Below are positions 1-6,312 of a stretch of 11,805 nucleotides of DNA, one piece after another. Source of the stretch: Candidatus Parcubacteria bacterium (lineage in GTDB: Bacteria > Patescibacteriota > Minisyncoccia > Phycocordibacterales > SBAW01); assembly GCA_019661855.1 (NCBI GenBank), contig JAIFWM010000016.1:1-11805 (forward strand). The letters are read 5' to 3'. How positions within the stretch are numbered: position 1 is the stretch's first letter; every line of letters begins with the position of its first letter. The translations under genes were made by a program, and so were the position numbers. The notes beneath the pieces were generated by a model. That model ran no database searches, had not been told where the DNA came from, and saw only the letters and a list, made by a program, of their open reading frames with translations.

Positions 1-83
1 GGGAAACATGGGGTGACTGCGGCTGGACCCTTAAGGATCTTGAAGATTCACGAGTGTTGCTCTCCAAGGTTCAAACCATATAG
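1..83 (+). CDS. C-terminal end of an unidentified protein (partial)
   Basis: The frame whose first full codon is at base 3 stays open from the window edge to a TAG at 81-83. It gives a 26-residue tail with ordinary protein composition (begins ETWGDCGWTL, ends SKVQTI). The stop lies directly before two GC-rich inverted repeats, as expected for the end of a transcription unit. I do not recognise the family, and too little is present to assign one. The frame starting at base 1 is open longer, but it would translate through the hairpins and looks unlike a protein. Coding status is inferred from frame and context only. Confidence 0.4.
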   Translation, partial: ETWGDCGWTLKDLEDSRVLLSKVQTI

Positions 84-127
84 CCCCTTTGGGCTTTCAA
101 ATCAGGCCCCGCGCGTGCGCGGGGCCT
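82..127 (+). terminator. Two tandem inverted repeats, possible terminator
   Basis: The first hairpin has AGCCC (82-86), loop CTTT and GGGCT (91-95). The second is a perfect GC-rich inverted repeat, with AGGCCCCGC at 104-112 matched by GCGGGGCCT at 119-127; two more pairs could form inside the GCGTGC loop. They lie between the end of the upstream gene and the next start. Neither is followed by a clear run of T, so intrinsic termination is plausible but not textbook. A processing or mRNA-stability hairpin is an alternative. Confidence 0.5.
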
Positions 128-128
128 A

Positions 129-137
129 TGCTATTGT
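129..137 (+). promoter_or_regulatory. Possible extended -10 promoter for the DUF5671-type gene
   Basis: TG at 129-130, one base, then TATTGT at 132-137 matches an extended -10 (TGnTATAAT) at 4 of 6 hexamer positions. It lies just after the GC-rich hairpin and would give a leader of about 33 bases before the ATG at 177. No convincing -35 and no Shine-Dalgarno sequence are visible. Confidence 0.3.
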
Positions 138-176
138 GTAAGGGTAGCAATTTTATTACATCTTCATTAAAACTAT

Positions 177-1133
177 ATGGATAAACCCAAAACAACACCT
201 AAAGATTTCTTTCTCTGGGCTGGGGCAATGGTCGCGCTCTATGGAGGCGTTGTAGCGTTTCTTGCACTCATTTTTGACTACATCAACTTTACTTTTCCTA
301 ACCCCATTCAGTATTACAGCGATCCGTACTCAAGTATTTCCTACGAGATGGCGGCACTTATTGTCTTTTCTCCGGTGTTTCTGCTTTTAATGCGCGCTAT
401 TCGTCATGACATTGCAAACGATGCCTCTCGTGCCGAGGTGTGGGTACGCCGCTGGGCACTCTTTCTCACACTGTTTATTGCAGGGCTCACAATTGTTGTC
501 GACTTGATCGCGCTCGTTACTACTTTTCTTTCAGGCGAGGACTTGAGTATGCGCTTCTTGCTCAAGGTTTTGGTGGTACTTCTTGTTGCTGCTGCGGGCT
601 TTATGCACTTTTGGGCAGATGTTAAAGGTTACTGGATGCAAAATCCTCATCTCGCACGTCGCGTCAATTGGGGAGTGGCTCTACTTGTTGTGCTTACTGT
701 TGTTGCAGGGTTCCTTATTGTTGGCACGCCTCAGCAAGCACGACAGTATCGCCTTGATGAGCAAAAGGTAACAGACATACAGTCACTCCAGTCACAGATT
801 GTCTACTACTATCAGCAAAAGGAAGCTTTGCCTACAACACTCGCGGACCTTAACGATCCCTTGTCGTACTACACTGTTCCACGCGACCCTGAGTCGGGCC
901 AACCTTATCAATATGAAAAGACCGGGGCACTCTCATTTAAGCTCTGTGCTGACTTTAATCGCGAGACGCGCCCCAACAGCCAGATGCGCACCTACCCAGT
1001 CTCTGCAGTTGCTCCGTATGAAAAAAGTGCAGCGGGTATGATGGACAACTGGCAGCACGGCATGGGCAATCAATGCTTTGAGCGCACTATTGATCCGCAG
1101 CTGTATCCTCCGCTCAACAAAGGCGTTCGCTAA
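177..1133 (+). CDS. Membrane protein: DUF5671-like domain plus pseudopilin-like tail
   Basis: 318 residues. Five hydrophobic helices are visible at about 11-33, 54-73, 92-117, 127-146 and 164-183. The first four and the segment ending near residue 153 (HFWADVKGYW) resemble the DUF5671 membrane domain common in Patescibacteria. After the fifth helix the tail (about 186-318) looks like the soluble part of a type II secretion or type IV pilin-like protein: a polar helix around 190-212 with LQSQIVYYYQQ, then LPTTLADL, then YTVPRDP, YQYEK and LCADF. It is probably an inner-membrane protein with this domain outside the membrane, but topology is inferred. Two cysteines in the tail (257 and 300) could pair. 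The ATG at 177 has no Shine-Dalgarno sequence. The 3' end overlaps the convergent DUF3175 gene by 4 bases. Molecular function is unknown. Confidence 0.85.
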   Translation: MDKPKTTPKDFFLWAGAMVALYGGVVAFLALIFDYINFTFPNPIQYYSDPYSSISYEMAALIVFSPVFLLLMRAIRHDIANDASRAEVWVRRWALFLTLFIAGLTIVVDLIALVTTFLSGEDLSMRFLLKVLVVLLVAAAGFMHFWADVKGYWMQNPHLARRVNWGVALLVVLTVVAGFLIVGTPQQARQYRLDEQKVTDIQSLQSQIVYYYQQKEALPTTLADLNDPLSYYTVPRDPESGQPYQYEKTGALSFKLCADFNRETRPNSQMRTYPVSAVAPYEKSAAGMMDNWQHGMGNQCFERTIDPQLYPPLNKGVR

Positions 1134-1402
1134 CGCTTATACAGTTTTCGTAGCTCCTCTTTAGCGCGGGTGAGGGTGTTCTTGCGTGTTCGGGTTAAGT
1201 TGCTCCCTGCACGGTTGATGTAGAAGTTAAGCATAGACATTGCCGACTGAAAGGCAGGTGCCTTGCGCCGTTTGCTTTGCTCGGCCGAACGTCTAAGCGA
1301 CTGTGCCACCTCGCGCGGCGTGCTCTTTTTAAACACGCCAGGCTCAAGGTCAAGTGCATTACTTTCGTGGGTTACTTTAGCCGACCATTTCTTTTGGGCC
1401 AT
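1130..1402 (-). CDS. DUF3175 family protein
   Basis: 90 residues, strongly basic, with no membrane segment. It fits DUF3175 along its whole length: an opening KKWSAKVTHESNALDLEPGVF (1-24 region), then the phase around residues 29-47 with EVAQSLRRSAEQSKRRK, then SAMSMLNFYINRAG (53-66), and a helical KEELRKLY end. The family has no established function that I know of; abundant Arg and Lys would suit nucleic-acid contact, but that is inference. The gene converges on the preceding membrane-protein gene (stops overlap by 4 bases) and diverges from leuS, with 33 bases between the two start codons. Its ATG lies only 9 bases from a -10-like hexamer on the same strand (1417-1412), so its mRNA may have almost no leader. 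Confidence 0.85.
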   Translation of the reverse strand: MAQKKWSAKVTHESNALDLEPGVFKKSTPREVAQSLRRSAEQSKRRKAPAFQSAMSMLNFYINRAGSNLTRTRKNTLTRAKEELRKLYKR

Positions 1403-1407
1403 AATGT

Positions 1408-1420
1408 TGCTACTATGTCA
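1408..1420. promoter_or_regulatory. Near-symmetrical bidirectional -10 region between leuS and DUF3175 gene
   Basis: On the plus strand, TG (1408-1409), C, TACTAT (1411-1416) forms an extended -10 for leuS. On the minus strand the same DNA reads TG, A, CATAGT (1417-1412), an extended -10 for the DUF3175 gene. The two elements share five base pairs (1412-1416). Predicted leaders are about 13 bases for leuS and a few bases for the minus gene. No clear -35 is visible on either side. Symmetrical -10 elements are known to drive divergent transcription in bacteria; use here is inferred. Confidence 0.5.
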
Positions 1421-1435
1421 CGTATCTTGTGAAGT

Positions 1436-3763
1436 ATGGATAAATACGACCATCAATCAATCGAAAAAAAGTGGCAGGAGCGGTGGGTTTCATCTGGAGC
1501 CTTTAACACTCCCGACAAGAAGGATGGTGCAGAGAACTTTTATTTTCTTACTGAGTTTCCATACCCTTCGGGCAATTTACACGTAGGGCACTGGTATGCA
1601 TTTTCAGTACCCGACATTTTTGTGCGTTACATGCGTGCACGAGGATACAACGTCATGTACCCAATCGGCTTTGATGCGTTTGGCTTGCCTGCAGAAAACG
1701 CGGCTATCAAAAACAAACTCAATCCGCGCGAATGGACGTTTAATAATATTGAGTACATGCGCGGACAGCTGCGCTCAATGGGTGCGTCTTTTGACTGGTC
1801 ACGCGAGGTGATTACGGCAAACCCAAGCTACTACAAATGGACGCAGTGGCTCTTTTTACAGTTTTATAAAAAAGGGTTGGTATATCGCAAAGAGACTGCG
1901 GTCAACTGGTGTCCTAAAGATTTAACTGTGCTCGCTAACGAGCAGGTGGTAGACGGCAAGTGCGAGCGCTGTGGTTCGTTAGTAGAGCAGCGCATGATGC
2001 CGCAGTGGAACATCAAAATCACCGACTATGCGGACCGTTTGATAGATGATCTCAAAGATTTGGATTGGCCAAAGCAAATCAAAGAAGCGCAGACTAATTG
2101 GATAGGCCGCAGTGAAGGAGCAGAAATAGATTTTAAACTCACAACTGATGTACCCAGGTTAAACCTAGGTACACTGACGGTGTTTACCACGCGCCCAGAT
2201 ACGTTGTTTGGAGTGACATATATGGTAGTGGCGCCTGAACACGCACTTGCACAACAGTCCGATGATGCTGACGTTAAAGAATATATAGAACAAGCCAAAC
2301 AAAAAACCGAACTCGAGCGCACAGGAAGTAAAGAGAAAACCGGTGTTGAGTTAAAGGGAGTCAAAGCAATCAATCCTGCAAATAATTCAGAAGTTCCTAT
2401 TTGGGTTGCCGACTATGTTTTAGGAAATTATGGAACCGGAGCGATTATGGCTGTGCCAGCACACGACGAGCGCGACCGAGAGTTTGCTGAAAAGCATAAT
2501 CTGCCGATCAAACAAATTGAGCTTGAGGACTCAAAGAAGATAGTAGAGCAAGTGGGGGGTAAGTGGACGAAAAATTATCACTTACGCGACTGGGTGGTGA
2601 GCCGCCAGCGCTTTTGGGGTGTGCCTATCCCCATGATCCACTGCGAAAAGTGTGCAACCGAAGGAGAAAATAAAGGATGGAACCCGGTTAAAGAAACTGA
2701 ACTGCCTGTCGTGTTGCCAGACTTGGAAGACTACTTGCCAACGGGCGAAGGCAAGTCGCCACTCGCTAAAAAACACGATTGGGTAGAAGTCGCGTGCCCG
2801 AAGTGTGGTGGACAAGCAGAGCGCGAGACAGACACGCTTGATACATTTGTAGACTCGTCATGGTACTTTGAGCGATACACTGATCCTAAAAACGATAACG
2901 AATTTGCATCCAAAGACAAATTGAAAACTTGGCTACCAGTCAACTTATATTCTGGTGGTTCGGAACATACCACGATGCATCTTTTGTACTCGCGCTTTTG
3001 GCACAAGGCTATGTTTGACCTGGGGTTGGTGGGTGAAAGTGAGCCATATCTCAAACGTATGAACCGTGGGCTCATCATGGGCCCTGATGGGCAAAAAATG
3101 AGTAAAAGTAAGGGTAATGTGATAGACCCTGACGCGGTTGTCGCCGAGCTGGGTGCCGACACCGTGCGCATGTATTTGGCGTTCATTGGCCCCTACAACG
3201 AAGTTGGCGCGTATCCATGGAATCCAAATGGTACGGTAGGTGTGCGCAGATTTTTAGACAGAGTATGGAAGTTGGAGCCCAGTAACTCAAAACTTTCACC
3301 TCAAGTAGAAATTTTACTCAACCAAACGATTAAAAAAGTGGGGGAGGATATTGCTTCGCTTAAATTAAACACCGCAGTTTCGGCACTTATGATTTTGCTT
3401 AATGAAATCGAAAAAGATGTGTCGCACGATGCGTACAAAAAATTTGTGCAGCTTCTTGCCCCATTTGCTCCACACATGGCTCATGAATTAGCAGAGCGTC
3501 ACGGATGGAAGCGCGAAGAATGGGAAACCTGGCCAAGTTTTGATGAGAGCAAGTTGCAAAACGAGATGGTCATGGTGGCGGTGCAAATAAACGGCAAAGT
3601 GAGAGCCACAATTCAGCTCAAAATAGATGCTTCAGAAGAGGAGGCCTTGGTTTTGGGGCGCCAAGCGGTGGCTAAATGGCTGAAAGGGCCCTTCGACTCT
3701 GCTCAAGGTAAAGAGAAAAAGGCCGTGTATGTACCCGGCAGGGTCATTAACTTGGTCGTTTGA
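1436..3763 (+). CDS. leuS: Leucine--tRNA ligase (LeuRS)
   Basis: 775 residues; a class I synthetase that charges tRNA-Leu with leucine using ATP, in the cytoplasm. The HIGH-type motif is HVGH (49-52) and the KMSKS loop is at 554-558. The CP1 editing domain shows TTRPDT (251-256) and GTGAIMAVPAHDERD (333-347), including the conserved aspartate 347. Possible zinc sites are C159/C176/C179 and C403/C406/C454/C457. It is shorter than the E. coli enzyme (about 860). The leucine-specific domain before KMSKS is absent, and the stretch between LPIK (356-359) and YHLRDW (381-386) is about 19 residues against about 55 in E. coli, losing the usual GVLxNSGEFxGL element. Near the C-terminus, residues 752-760 (PFDSAQGKE) look like a translated palindromic repeat inserted before the conserved YVPGRVINLVV end. 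The stop codon overlaps a -35 box for the next gene. Confidence 0.98.
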   Translation: MDKYDHQSIEKKWQERWVSSGAFNTPDKKDGAENFYFLTEFPYPSGNLHVGHWYAFSVPDIFVRYMRARGYNVMYPIGFDAFGLPAENAAIKNKLNPREWTFNNIEYMRGQLRSMGASFDWSREVITANPSYYKWTQWLFLQFYKKGLVYRKETAVNWCPKDLTVLANEQVVDGKCERCGSLVEQRMMPQWNIKITDYADRLIDDLKDLDWPKQIKEAQTNWIGRSEGAEIDFKLTTDVPRLNLGTLTVFTTRPDTLFGVTYMVVAPEHALAQQSDDADVKEYIEQAKQKTELERTGSKEKTGVELKGVKAINPANNSEVPIWVADYVLGNYGTGAIMAVPAHDERDREFAEKHNLPIKQIELEDSKKIVEQVGGKWTKNYHLRDWVVSRQRFWGVPIPMIHCEKCATEGENKGWNPVKETELPVVLPDLEDYLPTGEGKSPLAKKHDWVEVACPKCGGQAERETDTLDTFVDSSWYFERYTDPKNDNEFASKDKLKTWLPVNLYSGGSEHTTMHLLYSRFWHKAMFDLGLVGESEPYLKRMNRGLIMGPDGQKMSKSKGNVIDPDAVVAELGADTVRMYLAFIGPYNEVGAYPWNPNGTVGVRRFLDRVWKLEPSNSKLSPQVEILLNQTIKKVGEDIASLKLNTAVSALMILLNEIEKDVSHDAYKKFVQLLAPFAPHMAHELAERHGWKREEWETWPSFDESKLQNEMVMVAVQINGKVRATIQLKIDASEEEALVLGRQAVAKWLKGPFDSAQGKEKKAVYVPGRVINLVV
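3686..3712 (+). repeat. Small palindromic repeat inserted in frame within leuS
   Basis: The core CCCTTCGACTCTGCTCAAGG occupies 3689-3708, with pairing arms CCTT (3690-3693) and AAGG (3705-3708). It encodes PFDSAQGKE in the LeuRS C-terminal domain. From memory, peptides such as PFDSAQGK recur in unrelated proteins of Patescibacteria and other uncultured bacteria, as translations of a dispersed palindromic repeat of the form CCCTTCGAC-n3-GCTCAGGG. In E. coli LeuRS the same place, between VAKYLDG and KVIYVPGK, holds only about four residues. Insertion boundaries are approximate. Confidence 0.6.
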
Positions 3764-3790
3764 CACTAGAATTTAGACGTGATATACAAT
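3760..3790 (+). promoter_or_regulatory. Strong sigma-70-type promoter for the sigma-4/HARE gene
   Basis: A perfect TTGACA -35 (3760-3765) is followed, after 17 bases, by TATACA (3783-3788). TG at 3780-3781 precedes it as an extended -10, and the hexamer TACAAT (3785-3790) overlaps. The ATG at 3802 follows closely, giving a leader of only about 5-7 bases and no room for a Shine-Dalgarno site. The -35 overlaps the leuS stop codon, so the gene probably has its own transcription start as well as any read-through from leuS. Confidence 0.7.
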
Positions 3791-3801
3791 AACACATACA
3801 T

Positions 3802-4845
3802 ATGGCACAAATAGCCGACAAAACCGGTTTCAAGCCCAAGGCTATAGTAAAGCGTCTCCTTTCAGCACTCCCCGAGCGCTCTAAGACAGTACTTGAAGCG
3901 CGTTTTGGCTTGGGCGCAAATACAGAAAAGGTAACTCTTGAGGCGATAGGCAAGCGCTGGGGTATTACGCGTGAGCGCGTACGCCAGATTGAGAACCATG
4001 CGTTAGCTCAACTTAAAAAGTCGAGCACTTTTGTTGAAGCAGATGCAGCATTTCATGAACTTGAGCGCATCATCGATTCTTTGGGTGGCATCGTTTGCGA
4101 AGAAGATCTTCTCGATTTTATGACCAAGGACAAGTCGATGCAGAATCATATCTACTTCCTACTCGTGCTTGGTGATCCGTTTAAATATCGTAAAGAAGAT
4201 GATGAGGTGCAGCGTTGCTGGTATGTCGACAAAGAGTTGGCAAACAAAGTTGAGTCTGCACTTAAAAACTTATACGGAGGCCTTTCAGACGAAGAGCTCA
4301 TTCCTGAGGGTGAGATGATAGACCGTTTTCTTAAAGAGCTTCAGGGTATTAACGACAAACATCGCAACGACGAAGTGCTTAAACGTTGGTTGCGCATCTC
4401 TAAAAAGGTAGGTAAAAATCCGCTTGGCGAGTGGGGTCAGGCACACTCCTCAAACGTTAAGACTAAAGGCGTGCGCGACTACGCATACTTGGCAGTTAAA
4501 AAGCATGGTAGCCCACTTCACTTCCGCGAAGTAGCAAGCCTCATTGAAAAAATGTTTAACCGTGCAGCTCACGTTGCAACCACTCACAACGAACTTATTA
4601 AAGACGACCGCTTTGTCTTGGTGGGCCGTGGTATGTATGCTCTTAAAGAGTGGGGATACACCCAAGGTGTGGTGCGCGATGTTATCCGCGACATCCTACG
4701 CAAGTCTGGCCCTCTTACTAAAGAGCAGATTATAGAAAAGGTGCTCAAAGAACGACATGTGAAGCCAGGCACCATTGTCGTTAACCTCCAAAACCAGAAA
4801 TACTTTAAACGAGGTAAGGACGCAAAAATAATCTTGGTTAAATAG
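3802..4845 (+). CDS. Sigma-region-4-like HTH protein with HARE-HTH domain
   Basis: 347 residues; a predicted cytoplasmic DNA-binding or RNA-polymerase-associated regulator. Residues 16-73 match sigma-70 region 4: LPERSKTVLEARFGLG (23-38), TLEAIGKRWGITRERVRQIE (45-64) and a closing ALAQLKK. Regions 1-3 of a sigma factor are absent, so it cannot be a complete sigma factor. Residues 75-160 look like a diverged winged helix. Residues 224-286 fit the HARE-HTH domain, also found in the RNA polymerase delta subunit: VRDYAYLAVKKHGSPLHFREVASLI, then AAHVATTHNELIKDDRFVLVGRGMYAL. A last winged-helix-like unit spans 288-347 (VVRDVIRDILRKSGPLTKEQII). No membrane segments are present. It has a strong promoter of its own and a hairpin element after it, so it is probably one transcription unit. 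Target genes are unknown. Confidence 0.88.
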   Translation: MAQIADKTGFKPKAIVKRLLSALPERSKTVLEARFGLGANTEKVTLEAIGKRWGITRERVRQIENHALAQLKKSSTFVEADAAFHELERIIDSLGGIVCEEDLLDFMTKDKSMQNHIYFLLVLGDPFKYRKEDDEVQRCWYVDKELANKVESALKNLYGGLSDEELIPEGEMIDRFLKELQGINDKHRNDEVLKRWLRISKKVGKNPLGEWGQAHSSNVKTKGVRDYAYLAVKKHGSPLHFREVASLIEKMFNRAAHVATTHNELIKDDRFVLVGRGMYALKEWGYTQGVVRDVIRDILRKSGPLTKEQIIEKVLKERHVKPGTIVVNLQNQKYFKRGKDAKIILVK

Positions 4846-4861
4846 CAAATTAGCTAGGGAA

Positions 4862-4961
4862 AATAATAGAAACTGTTTCGCAAAACTGGTCTGGCCCGCG
4901 GGCAGGGCTTTGGCTGCCGACGGGAGACCCGAGAACCTTTTGTGAAGCAGTTTTTATTTTT
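4862..4961 (+). terminator. Roughly 100-base long hairpin, putative terminator or structured RNA
   Basis: This fills most of the 144-base gap after the sigma-4/HARE gene. Bases 4870-4885 pair with 4938-4953 over 16 base pairs, two of them G-U in RNA (4876/4947 and 4880/4943). Pairing continues outward to about 4862/4961 with one G-U and one mismatch. Inside, GGTCT (4888-4892) pairs with AGACC (4925-4929), CCCG (4895-4898) with CGGG (4921-4924), and GGCAG (4901-4905) with CTGCC (4914-4918) around an 8-base loop GGCTTTGG. The 3' arm runs into TTTTTATTTTT (4951-4961). An A-rich 5' flank, stem and U-rich 3' tract fit an intrinsic terminator, but the nested apical stems are more than one needs. 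A small RNA or a MITE-like inverted repeat are alternatives. Confidence 0.6.
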
Positions 4962-4974
4962 GCCCAGATTTTTG

Positions 4975-4983
4975 TGATAAAAT
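4975..4983 (+). promoter_or_regulatory. Extended -10 for a leaderless transcript of the DUF8128-like gene
   Basis: TG (4975-4976), A, then TAAAAT (4978-4983), five of six matching TATAAT. Six bases separate it from the ATG at 4990, so the expected start of transcription falls at or next to the start codon. There is no Shine-Dalgarno sequence, and no -35 is evident in the T-rich DNA upstream. Confidence 0.6.
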
Positions 4984-4989
4984 TTAGAC

Positions 4990-6309
4990 ATGGGTAAGTT
5001 CTACGATAAGTTCTGGGCAAGTGGAGTCACCTATGGCTATCAAGCACCTCTTGTCGTATTAATTGTTGCGTGGTTTCTTCTTATTTGGATGCCAACCCAT
5101 GCAGTCATGGCGGGCATTATTTGGGGGTTTATTTTGGCACTCTTGCCATTTGTCTTGCCTATACTCCTTGGTGAGTTGGTCATTCATGCGTGGCTTGAAT
5201 ATAGGCGCCAACAAGATTTTTGGGCTACCGACTATACAACTCTTGAGATCCGTTTGCCGGATGAAATTACTCAAAGTCCCTACGCAGCAGAGCTTTTTTT
5301 CCGCGTGCTTTATCAAACCGGTGAAGTGGACACGCCTGTGCATGGTTTGCGCGGTAAAACAAAACCATGGTTTTCGCTTGAGATAGTTTCGACCGAGGGA
5401 GTAGTGCGCTTTTATGTATGGACACGCACACGTTACAAAGACATCGTTAAAGCGCAGATGTATGCACACTATCCAACGGTGCAAGTGGTAGAGGTGCCAG
5501 ACTATACGCTCTCGGTGCCTTGGGACCCGGCAGTGGTAGACCTGTGGGGTATTACTCAAGCACTTCAAAAACCCGACCCATATCCACTCATGACTTATAC
5601 CGCTTGGCAGTTGGATAAAGAAAAAAAGGAAGAATTTAAAAGCGACCCGCTCCTTTCGCTTATTGAATTTTTTGGCTCCATAGGTAAGGGCGAACACCTA
5701 TGGCATCAAATAATAATTCGCGGGCACACTGACTGCCCATGGTCAGAGGAAAAAGAACATCATTTACTTAACTTGGAGGAATGGACGAACCTTGAAGTGA
5801 AAAAAATAGCTCAAAACGCAGGCGCTATTAACGAAGCGGGCAATCCTATTTTCATCCAACTAAGTGAGGGTGACAGAGAAAAAATAAAAGCTATGCAGTT
5901 TAAGCTCAATAAACAAATATTTGATGTGGGTATACGCACCATGTATGTTTCTAAAATCGAAAGTCGTAACTCAACCCGCAACGCGGGTATACCTACTTCA
6001 TTTCGTTCGTTTGAGCACGGCTCCGAAGGTCGTGGTTTAAATGGTCTTAAGCCGCAGTTTTTTGTTGGTCCGTTTAACTTTCAATGGCACGACTTCATGG
6101 GTATACGTCGAGCGCGCCTCAAACGCCGCATGTATGAGGCCTATGCAACACGGCAGTTCTTTTATGAGCCGCACCACGAATATCACATTGCGCTCAATAC
6201 CGAGGAGTTGGCATCGCTCTGGCATTTGCCAGGTAAGGTGGCACATACGCCAACGCTTGAACGCATGCCGTCGCGTCGTGCTGAAGCTCCGGCCAACCTG
6301 CCTGTATAA
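4990..6309 (+). CDS. DUF8128-like conserved membrane protein
   Basis: 439 residues. Two N-terminal membrane helices lie at about 17-34 and 38-66, then a long soluble region. That region resembles one I know from Patescibacteria proteins annotated near or fused to conjugation-type ATPases (DUF8128): TLEIRLPDEITQSPYAAELFF (84-104), WFSLEIVSTEGVVRFYVWT (127-145), MYAHYPTVQVVEVPDY (157-172), a middle part with HQIIIRGHT (239-247), FDVGIRTMYVS (311-321), and an ending LNTEELASLWHLPGKV with AEAPANLPV at the stop. No Walker A motif is present, so this is not an ATPase. It is probably anchored in the membrane with its bulk in the cytoplasm. mltG starts 3 bases downstream, so the two are likely co-transcribed; an envelope or transport role is inferred. 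The family assignment is from memory and moderately certain; the gene itself is certain. Confidence 0.85.
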   Translation: MGKFYDKFWASGVTYGYQAPLVVLIVAWFLLIWMPTHAVMAGIIWGFILALLPFVLPILLGELVIHAWLEYRRQQDFWATDYTTLEIRLPDEITQSPYAAELFFRVLYQTGEVDTPVHGLRGKTKPWFSLEIVSTEGVVRFYVWTRTRYKDIVKAQMYAHYPTVQVVEVPDYTLSVPWDPAVVDLWGITQALQKPDPYPLMTYTAWQLDKEKKEEFKSDPLLSLIEFFGSIGKGEHLWHQIIIRGHTDCPWSEEKEHHLLNLEEWTNLEVKKIAQNAGAINEAGNPIFIQLSEGDREKIKAMQFKLNKQIFDVGIRTMYVSKIESRNSTRNAGIPTSFRSFEHGSEGRGLNGLKPQFFVGPFNFQWHDFMGIRRARLKRRMYEAYATRQFFYEPHHEYHIALNTEELASLWHLPGKVAHTPTLERMPSRRAEAPANLPV

Positions 6310-6312
6310 ACT

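Noticed and set aside
1..141. Longer open frame from base 1 to the TAA at 139-141
   Set aside because: It would translate through both GC-rich hairpins; the frame ending at 83 gives a more protein-like tail.
1123..1136. Small inverted repeat GCGTT/AACGC at the convergent gene ends, as a two-way terminator
   Set aside because: Only five pairs, inside both coding ends, with no T tract.
2731..3186. Minus-strand open frame (151 codons) opposite leuS
   Set aside because: It lies wholly inside leuS opposite the KMSKS region; it is Ser/Pro-rich with no motif. A shadow frame.
4862..4961. Hairpin element as a tRNA or a known riboswitch
   Set aside because: No cloverleaf, T-loop or CCA end. It lies after a gene and carries its own U-rich tract, so a leader riboswitch for the next, leaderless-type gene is unlikely.
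5059..5697. Long minus-strand open frame (212 codons) opposite the DUF8128-like gene
   Set aside because: The composition is odd (rich in Cys, His and Trp), it has no recognisable motif, and it lies wholly opposite a gene with clear family features.
6305..6310. TATAAA just before mltG as a promoter
   Set aside because: Only two bases separate it from the ATG, so transcription would begin inside the coding region. It overlaps the upstream stop codon, which explains part of the sequence.
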